Source: Pelotomaculum sp. UBA4789 (GTDB lineage: Bacteria; Bacillota; Desulfotomaculia; Desulfotomaculales; Pelotomaculaceae). Taken from it: DNA of 17,233 bases. Location of the stretch: NCBI GenBank assembly GCA_002402945.1, contig DHGV01000011.1, forward strand, positions 1-17,233. The letters run 5' to 3'. Below the pieces are notes generated by a model. It saw only the letters and a list, made by a program, of their open reading frames with translations. It made no database searches and was not told the origin of the DNA. The translations under genes were made by a program, and so were the position numbers. Position 1 is the stretch's first letter, and every line of letters starts with the position of its first letter. Below are positions 1-5,220 of the stretch, piece by piece.

Positions 1-234
1 TGATATTGATGAATGGCTTACAGAGTCCAGGACCTGGTCGCTGAAAATATTCTCCTCGATCTCGCGGATAACCAGTTCCTCCAGGATATGCTTGCGAATC
101 CTGCTGTTACTGCACATGCGTGTCCGGTCCCGCCTGCCGCATTCATAGTATCAGTACCGGCGCTCTCCAGGCCACAGCCGCATGCCGTCGGCTGCATAGA
201 AGCGCAGCGAAAACCGGGACTCCTGGGGTATATA
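1..234 (-). pseudogene. Large serine recombinase, C-terminal zinc-ribbon remnant
   Basis: Read on the - strand in the frame whose codons end at multiples of 3, this stretch gives a peptide resembling the zinc-ribbon region of large serine recombinases (resolvase/integrase family). It has FYAADGMR where a YCxxCGxxM knuckle is expected, then RRY, an in-frame TGA stop (151-153), then YYECGRRDRTRMCSN and RKHILEELVI, the usual second cysteine pair and following helix. The stop codon and the missing cysteines of the first knuckle mark it as decayed. It continues off the left edge, so the catalytic domain, if present, would be upstream on the - strand or already lost. Such recombinases move phages, ICEs and skin-like elements, so this may be the scar of an integrated element. 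The assignment rests on pattern recall only. Confidence 0.55.
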
Positions 235-253
235 AAATTACCTTATCTATCAA

Positions 254-281
254 TGTAAAATGAAGAAAAAAGTTTTATAAT
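254..281 (+). promoter_or_regulatory. Promoter for the riboswitch-HD-GYP transcript
   Basis: A perfect TATAAT -10 box lies at 276-281, with a weak -35 (TGTAAA, 254-259) 16 bases upstream. Transcription would begin near 288, shortly before the riboswitch, which fits this being its promoter. Confidence 0.5.
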
Positions 282-304
282 AAGTAAAATACTACAAAAA
301 TCGA

Positions 305-385
305 TAAAGGCATACCTGTGTGAAAACCAGGGACGCAAAGCCGCGGGTCTAAGGCATTTATGCTATGACAGCCGGGTTGCCGAAG
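305..385 (+). promoter_or_regulatory. Cyclic-di-GMP-I (GEMM) riboswitch aptamer
   Basis: This leader carries the hallmark GGGACGCAAAGCC core (330-342), followed by a CTAA junction (349-352), a short hairpin GGCA-TTTA-TGC, and the 3' part GCCGGGTTGCC. These match the c-di-GMP-I aptamer order. The GGCA at 309-312 can pair with TGCC at 378-381 to close the outer stem. CCTG (315-318) pairs with CAGG (328-331) around a loop containing GAAA, which corresponds to the tetraloop that docks on the second stem in this class. It is followed directly by an intrinsic terminator and then by an HD-GYP gene. That is the arrangement expected of a switch that senses c-di-GMP and controls a c-di-GMP phosphodiesterase. 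The direction of control (on or off) cannot be read with certainty. Confidence 0.88.
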
Positions 386-406
386 GTTTCTATAATGAAT
401 AGAAAC
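386..406 (+). promoter_or_regulatory. Expression-platform hairpin next to the aptamer
   Basis: GTTTCTAT (386-393) pairs perfectly with ATAGAAAC (399-406) around an AATGA loop. Its right arm shares bases 404-406 with the left arm of the downstream terminator, so full formation of one shortens the other. It may be part of the switch that decides between termination and readthrough, or a spacer hairpin. The role is inferred. Confidence 0.4.
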
Positions 407-437
407 TCTCTTGGTATTCCCGGGAGAGTTATTTTTT
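404..437 (+). terminator. Riboswitch-associated intrinsic terminator
   Basis: AACTCTC (404-410) pairs with GAGAGTT (424-430) and is followed by ATTTTTTG, a T-tract at 432-437. It lies between the c-di-GMP aptamer and the HD-GYP start codon, so it most likely acts as the expression platform for transcription attenuation. Confidence 0.75.
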
Positions 438-477
438 GTGGTTTTTGAATTAGCAAATAATGAAAAGAGGTTATGAT

Positions 478-2199
478 ATGGAAAAGTTTACAGAAAGCGA
501 AAAATGTGGTCGGCAGAATAAGGACAACTCGTCTCTCGACATTTTAATCTCTAACACTGATGGAAACATGGAAACCATCAACCCGGCTGCCCTGCAAAAT
601 TTGAGTTACCTATCTGAAGACTGGGCCCACAGTGAGGCTGAATGTGCTGAAATGCTGGCCGGGAATGTGAGCAGCACATGCTCAGAGGTCTTCGGGTCGC
701 GTTTAGCCTGGATATACCGCGCAGAAGGTGATGACAGCGTGGGTTTGTTGACTCATTCTCCCCCGGCAGGTGGCTTTCCAAAAATAGTTACAACTTGCTG
801 GGCTGACTCACCTCTCGATCAAGAGCCTTCCAGCCGCGCTATTCGCACCGGTGTTCCTGTGATTACCAATGACATCTCCAGTGATCCCATATTTGAGCCA
901 TGCAAAGCCGTCGCGCTGGCAGGAGGTTTCAGCGTCAGCGCCGCTTTTCCGCTCATAAAATGCGACAAGACTTTTGGCACATTGTACTTGTTCAATGATC
1001 AGCAGTGGTTCTTCACCCAGCAGCGCATTAAATTTATCCGGGCTTATGCACATCAGACTGCTGTAGCGATGGAAAACGCCCAGCTGCTGGAAGAGGCTAA
1101 ACGCCGCCTCAATTATATGCAGGCCCTGCGCAACATTGATTTAGTTATTAACACCAGTATGGACAAACGCGCTATATTTAATGTCGTTCTGTATCAGGTG
1201 AACGCCCAGATCGGTGCTCACGCCGCTGCCATTCTACTGTTAAACCCGCACACGCAAACCCTGGAATATGCTGCCGGGCGGGGTTTTCGCAGCAATGACA
1301 TCGAACGCTTGTGGCTGCGCCTGGGTGAGGGATATATCGGCAACGCTCTGCTTGAACACAAAATTGTCCATATCGCCAATCTTCCCGAAGCCGGCGACAA
1401 ATTTCCTCATGCTCAACTGCTGGCGGGCGAGGATCTCATCGACTATCATGGCGTGCCGCTCATCGCCAATGGGCAGGTCAAGGGCGTGCTGGAACTTTTT
1501 CACCGCACACCAATAGAACCCAAAAATGGATGGACGGACTTTCTGAATAACTTTACGGGGCAGGTAGCTGTTGCTCTGGAAAAAGCCGCTTTGTTCGACA
1601 ACATACAGAGTTTTAACGCAGATTTGCCCCCGGTAAACGATGCCATCGTCGAAATCTGGCTGCGCGACAAAGAAAATGACGGCCAGAGCCAGCGTATCTC
1701 CGAAATGACCCTGCTCCTGGCCAGGGCTATGGGTCTAGGGGAGGACGAACTGGCGCATATACGCCGGGGCGCACTGTTGCACGATATAGGCGAGATAGAC
1801 ATTCCCAAAGATATTCTGCATAAGCCAGGTAAACTTACAGATGAAGAGTTTAAAATTATGAGCCGCCATACTACCCGTGCCTACGAGATGCTCTCATCTA
1901 TCGAATATCTGCGCCCGGCTCTGGCCATTCCTTATTGCCACCACGAAAAGTGGGACGGCACTGGTTATCCGCGCGGGCTTAAAGGCGAGCAGATTCCGCT
2001 GGCGGCAAGGATCTTTGCTGTGGTTGACGTGTGGGATGCGCTACGCTCCGACCGCCCACATCGCCCTGCCTGGAACAAAGAGAAAGCGCTCGTATATATC
2101 AGCGAGCAGGCCGGGAAACATTTTGACCCAAGAGTAGTAGAGGTGTTTATGGAAGATGTGCTGCAAACCTCTCCCAAAAAACTTATATGTATGCGCTAG
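478..2199 (+). CDS. GAF-GAF-HD-GYP cyclic-di-GMP phosphodiesterase-like protein
   Basis: A soluble 573-residue signalling protein. There are two GAF-type sensor domains (about 50-205 and 215-375), the first ending in AVAMENAQLLEEA and the second in VAVALEKAALFDN, both typical GAF exit helices. A C-terminal HD-GYP domain follows (about 385-560) with HD at 435-436 (LLHDIGEIDIP), HHE at 488-490 and DGTGYPRGLKG after it. HD-GYP domains hydrolyse c-di-GMP to pGpG or GMP. Two departures stand out. The histidine of the usual DxxTxGH motif before the HD pair is replaced (DKENDGQ), and HDIGK reads HDIGE, so catalysis may be altered. No signal peptide or membrane segment is visible. An ATG at 460 is in frame, but AGAGG at 466-470 sits 7 bases before the ATG at 478, which I chose. 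The gene lies behind a c-di-GMP riboswitch and terminator, which suggests feedback control. Confidence 0.9.
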   Translation: MEKFTESEKCGRQNKDNSSLDILISNTDGNMETINPAALQNLSYLSEDWAHSEAECAEMLAGNVSSTCSEVFGSRLAWIYRAEGDDSVGLLTHSPPAGGFPKIVTTCWADSPLDQEPSSRAIRTGVPVITNDISSDPIFEPCKAVALAGGFSVSAAFPLIKCDKTFGTLYLFNDQQWFFTQQRIKFIRAYAHQTAVAMENAQLLEEAKRRLNYMQALRNIDLVINTSMDKRAIFNVVLYQVNAQIGAHAAAILLLNPHTQTLEYAAGRGFRSNDIERLWLRLGEGYIGNALLEHKIVHIANLPEAGDKFPHAQLLAGEDLIDYHGVPLIANGQVKGVLELFHRTPIEPKNGWTDFLNNFTGQVAVALEKAALFDNIQSFNADLPPVNDAIVEIWLRDKENDGQSQRISEMTLLLARAMGLGEDELAHIRRGALLHDIGEIDIPKDILHKPGKLTDEEFKIMSRHTTRAYEMLSSIEYLRPALAIPYCHHEKWDGTGYPRGLKGEQIPLAARIFAVVDVWDALRSDRPHRPAWNKEKALVYISEQAGKHFDPRVVEVFMEDVLQTSPKKLICMR

Positions 2200-2342
2200 G
2201 ACTGTTCCGTGATAAGAGCTTCGATATTGAAAGGGCATATTGACAGGGTCTGATGATGGGCAATTGTTGAAGAAGGAAATGACTTTCTAAATAAAGAACG
2301 GCTAGGGCAGTGGAGCGGGACCGGAAACGTTACGTTACATTT

Positions 2343-2370
2343 TTGTCTTCTGGGGCAAATGTCATATAAA
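2343..2370 (+). promoter_or_regulatory. Promoter candidate for the PAS-GGDEF-HD-GYP gene
   Basis: TTGTCT (2343-2348) and TATAAA (2365-2370) are 16 bases apart. The same pair at the same spacing is kept in the duplicated module at 4970-4997 although the bases between have drifted, which supports function. The leader would be about 170 bases long. Confidence 0.5.
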
Positions 2371-2441
2371 GTAAATTAGGATTTATACCGAATATAAATA
2401 TTAGTAATATTTAGCAGAAATATCTTTCATATTGTCGAAAA

Positions 2442-2561
2442 AAAGGAGAGACAATACCTATTGAATTAAGGCGGACTTAAGGCATTGATGTGAAGGACAC
2501 CATAGAGATAATATTCCTAACCATACAAGAGGGAAGTAGGGGTATACATGAAAAAGCAAAC
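2442..2561 (+). pseudogene. AbrB/SpoVT-type leader relic, copy 1
   Basis: An unused but good ribosome site AAAGGAGAG (2442-2450) is followed by a gapped remnant of an AbrB-like N terminus. From 2484 the frame reads IDVKDTIEIIFLTIQ, the same as in the better preserved copy at 5084-5220. The first half of the domain (ATG, KATG and LGRI segments) is missing here. Identified mainly through copy 2; alone it would not be recognisable. Confidence 0.4.
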
Positions 2562-4533
2562 GTGTGGACAAGGCCAGCCGACAAACGAATTAGATGCACT
2601 TCGAAAATCACAGCAGCTCCAACAATTAAACATTGTCGGAGCAATAGAATCTTTTCGAGATTTCACTTTGCGTAAAGAGGAAGCAGAGGCCTTGTCTGCC
2701 GAAAAGGATAAGTTTGCGATCTTCACTGAACAATCTCCTATCGGGATGGCACTTTTTGATGAGCAGGGAAAATTCAAATACATTAATCCTAAATTCATTA
2801 GTATGTTTGGTTATAGCCTGGACGATTTACCGGATAGAAACTTATTGTTTAGAAAGGATTATTCCGGTTACGGATTAGATTATGTGGTTCATGAAATCAA
2901 TGGAAATGATATGAATAATTCTGCGCCGGGAGTGGAGGGAACCGTGATCTACGCCGTCACATGCAAAGGCGGGGGGGAGAAAACTATCAGGTACTCCCAG
3001 GTAGGTCTGTTCACCGGTGAATATTTAATAACATGTGAAGACATCACGCAGCTCAAGCATAAGGATCAAGAGCTAAAAGCCGCCAACCAGAGGTTAATGG
3101 ATATTATTGATTTCCTGCCTGATGCTACTTTTGTCATTGATAACAAGGGTGTTGTGATAGCATGGAACAAGTCAATTGAGAACATGACCGGGGTAAGAAA
3201 AGAAGATATCATGGGTAAGGGAGATTACATTTACTCACTGCCTTTTTACGGCTCGCCTCAGCCAATTCTGATAGACATTGTATTGGACCCACAAAAAAAA
3301 GCAAAAAAAAAATATGAAAAACTTGAAAGTAAAGAAGGATCTCTTATCGCTGAGATTTACGTGCCCTTAGTTTATAAAGGTAGGGGTGCAACGCTGTGGG
3401 GGATAGCCTCACTGCTATTGGACAGTGACGGGAATACAGTAGGGGCAATTGAATCCATAAGGGACATTACTGACAAGAGAGATTTTGAGGAAAATCTAAG
3501 ATACCTCGGCCTGCATGACGCTCTTACAGGACTCTATAACCGCACCTTCTTTGAAGAAGAGATGAAGCGGGCTTCAGACGGAAGACATGATCCCATTGGG
3601 ATAATTATATGTGATCTCGACGCGCTGAAGCTTATCAATGACACAATAGGGCACGATGTCGGGGATTCCCTTCTGGTGGCTACTGCCAAAGTCATCAAGA
3701 ATAACTTTCGTAAATGTGATATTATATCACGCATAGGCGGGGATGAATTTGCTATTCTTATTCCCAATACAAGCGAAGATGCGATGGAAGAAATAATCAA
3801 CAGATTAAGAGGTTCTTTTAACAATTACAATTTATTAAACCCGCAACTCCCCATAAACATATCTATTGGTTATTCTGTAGGGGGCGTGGTTGATATGGCC
3901 ACAAACGATCTTTTCAAAGAAGCGGACAACAGAATGTACAGGGACAAGCTGCACCACAGCAGATCGGCAAGAAGCGCCATAGTCGAGACACTGATGAAGG
4001 CCTTGGAGGTAAGGGACTTCATTACTGAAGGTCACGCTACAAGGCTATATGATTATGCGAGGAATCTTGCCGAAATTATAGGCATGCCAAATCGCATAAT
4101 CTCAGAACTAGGTCTGCTGGCCAAGTTCCACGATATAGGCAAGGTGGGTGTGCCGGACAGTATATTATTCAAACAAGGGCCTCTTACACCTCTGGAAATT
4201 GTTGAAATGAGGCGGCATTGTGAAATAGGTCACCGCATCGCTAAATCCTCACCTGATCTAGAGCCAATAGCAGACTGGATCTTAAAACACCATGAGTGGT
4301 GGAACGGTGCAGGTTATCCAATAGGATTGAAAGGAGAAGAAATCCCGCTGGAGTGCCGCATTCTTGCCATCGTTGACTCATATGATGCGATGACCAGTGA
4401 CCGCCCTTACCGCAAGGCAATGACCCATGAACAAGCCATTAATGAATTAATAAAGTGCGGAGGGTCTCAGTTTGATCCCTACCTGGTCAGCAGATTTATT
4501 GAGATGTTTAAAAAGCGCAGATTAGTTTCTTAA
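2548..4533 (+). CDS. PAS-PAS-GGDEF-HD-GYP bifunctional c-di-GMP enzyme
   Basis: A soluble 661-residue protein with both c-di-GMP synthesis and breakdown domains. After a short N-terminal segment shared with the gene at 5201, two PAS domains follow (about 52-172 and 182-315; the second ends in GAIESIRDITDKRD, a PAS/PAC cap). Then comes a GGDEF domain (about 318-468) with intact GGDEF at 397-401 and RKCD at 388-391, the RxxD inhibitory-site spacing. A C-terminal HD-GYP domain (about 474-655) has EGH (494-496), HD (528-529, HDIGKVGVP), HHE (581-583) and NGAGYPIGLKG. All signature residues are present, so both activities are possible, with the PAS domains choosing between them. Start: ATG with AGGGG six bases upstream. 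A run of A8 and A10 (3293-3312) lies inside the second PAS region and could be slippage-prone. Confidence 0.93.
   Translation: MKKQTCGQGQPTNELDALRKSQQLQQLNIVGAIESFRDFTLRKEEAEALSAEKDKFAIFTEQSPIGMALFDEQGKFKYINPKFISMFGYSLDDLPDRNLLFRKDYSGYGLDYVVHEINGNDMNNSAPGVEGTVIYAVTCKGGGEKTIRYSQVGLFTGEYLITCEDITQLKHKDQELKAANQRLMDIIDFLPDATFVIDNKGVVIAWNKSIENMTGVRKEDIMGKGDYIYSLPFYGSPQPILIDIVLDPQKKAKKKYEKLESKEGSLIAEIYVPLVYKGRGATLWGIASLLLDSDGNTVGAIESIRDITDKRDFEENLRYLGLHDALTGLYNRTFFEEEMKRASDGRHDPIGIIICDLDALKLINDTIGHDVGDSLLVATAKVIKNNFRKCDIISRIGGDEFAILIPNTSEDAMEEIINRLRGSFNNYNLLNPQLPINISIGYSVGGVVDMATNDLFKEADNRMYRDKLHHSRSARSAIVETLMKALEVRDFITEGHATRLYDYARNLAEIIGMPNRIISELGLLAKFHDIGKVGVPDSILFKQGPLTPLEIVEMRRHCEIGHRIAKSSPDLEPIADWILKHHEWWNGAGYPIGLKGEEIPLECRILAIVDSYDAMTSDRPYRKAMTHEQAINELIKCGGSQFDPYLVSRFIEMFKKRRLVS
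3293..3312 (+). repeat. Adenine tracts inside the PAS-GGDEF-HD-GYP gene
   Basis: Eight A bases (3293-3300), then GC, then ten A bases (3303-3312), coding for QKKAKKKY between PAS2 strands. Gain or loss of one A would shift frame before the GGDEF and HD-GYP domains. The tract is intact in this sequence. Confidence 0.9.
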
Positions 4534-4936
4534 TATTATTATTTATCAAAAATATTTACCCACAAAATAGAAATGTACGAAATAATTAATATAAAAGATA
4601 CAATTGGTTTGATAGATATATAAATAATTCTGTTAATTAGTTTATGCAGGCATTATATGGAAAAGCGCCATAACTGATTCTTCAAGTGGAGCTGGGAAAG
4701 CTGAAGTGGTAAAAGCAGAGCAGAAGATCTCTGTAGGAATTATCTTTTTCTCGAACACATCGGCTTTGGTAGCTGCTCCCAAGAAGTGAGACACAGGTCG
4801 TTAAATTCGTCAGTATTTAGCGAGATAATGAGGTGAAATATCATAGACAGCATAGCAGCTGTTGCGGAGTTAATCCTCACGAAGAAGAAAAACGTCGTGA
4901 AGTTAGAGAAATTATGCTCGGAACCTTGCTGGGTGG
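4534..4936 (+). other. Intergenic stretch of unclear content
   Basis: The first 120 or so bases are very AT-rich with no clear terminator hairpin. The rest has more balanced composition and looks like degraded coding sequence, with short open stretches (for example VGIIFFSNTSALVAAPKK ending in TGA at about 4789) that I cannot assign to a family. It ends where the duplicated leader begins at 4937. Confidence 0.4.
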
Positions 4937-4979
4937 TGGAGCGGGACCGGAAACGGTTCGTTCTATTTTTTGTATTTAA
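4833..4979 (+). other. Possible small ORF or decayed gene end, 48 codons
   Basis: A GTG-started frame encodes 48 residues including NPHEEEKRREVREIML and ends in GAGPETVRSIFCI. The equivalent frame in the other module copy (from 2314) also reads AGPETLRYIF, so the coding frame may have been real in an ancestor. The GAGG upstream overlaps the start too closely for a normal ribosome site. No family recognised. Confidence 0.2.
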
Positions 4980-4997
4980 AGGCAAATATCATATAAA
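4970..4997 (+). promoter_or_regulatory. Promoter candidate for the 1000-residue HD-GYP gene
   Basis: TTGTAT (4970-4975), 16-base spacer, TATAAA (4992-4997). It is in the same position and spacing as the pair in the other module copy. Confidence 0.5.
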
Positions 4998-5083
4998 TTA
5001 GTTATGATTTAAGCCGAATATAAATATTAGTAATACATAGTAGGAATTTCTTTTATATTGTAGAAAAAAGAGAGATAGAATCG

Positions 5084-5220
5084 AAGGCAACGGGCGTTGC
5101 CAGAAGGGCGATGAACTTGGGCGCATTGTTTTGCCAATTGATGTGAAGGACACCATAGAGATAATATTCCTAACCATACAGGTGGGAGGCAGGAGTATAC
5201 GTGAAGAAGCTAGCGTATGA
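5084..5220 (+). pseudogene. Decayed AbrB/SpoVT-family N terminus
   Basis: The frame from 5084 reads KATGVARR. After what looks like a single-base deletion at about 5108, the next frame (from 5110) reads DELGRIVLPIDVKDTIEI and stays open to a TGA at 5218-5220. Together these match the swapped-hairpin DNA-binding N terminus of AbrB/SpoVT transition-state regulators (KATGxxRRVDELGRIVLP). The expected ATG is disrupted (ATCG before AAG), and after about 25 residues the sequence no longer resembles the family. A purine-rich ribosome site remains upstream (5064-5074). The relic overlaps the first 20 bases of the PAS/HD-GYP gene, so the present start codon and ribosome site grew out of the old abrB-like reading frame. 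Confidence 0.72.

Larger units (their letters stand above)
2311..2652 (+). repeat. Duplicated leader/N-terminal module, copy 1
   Basis: This stretch is homologous to 4937-5305. Both begin TGGAGCGGGACCGGAAACG and share a TATAAA promoter box, the block CCGAATATAAATATTAGTAATA, and a block starting ATTGATGTGAAGGACACC. They then run into the start of a sensor gene and on to codon 35 (VGAIES), after which the proteins diverge. Of the first 35 residues, 27 are identical between the two proteins. Copy 1 lacks about 35-40 bases of the AbrB-like relic kept in copy 2. It looks like an old segmental duplication that supplied promoter and start region to two different genes. Confidence 0.85.

Noticed and set aside
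13..258. + strand open frame of 81 codons
   Set aside because: It has no ribosome site and lies antisense to the recombinase-like remnant, which gives the better explanation of the sequence.
460..477. Upstream in-frame ATG of the first HD-GYP gene
   Set aside because: The AGAGG ribosome site lies between it and the ATG at 478, so the later start is used.
2490..2675. 61-codon + strand frame overlapping the PAS-GGDEF gene start
   Set aside because: Only its first part matches the AbrB-like relic; the rest is an out-of-frame reading of the sensor gene.
4740..4985. - strand 81-codon frame in the intergenic stretch
   Set aside because: The peptide is low in complexity with no ribosome site and no recognised family; the region looks decayed.
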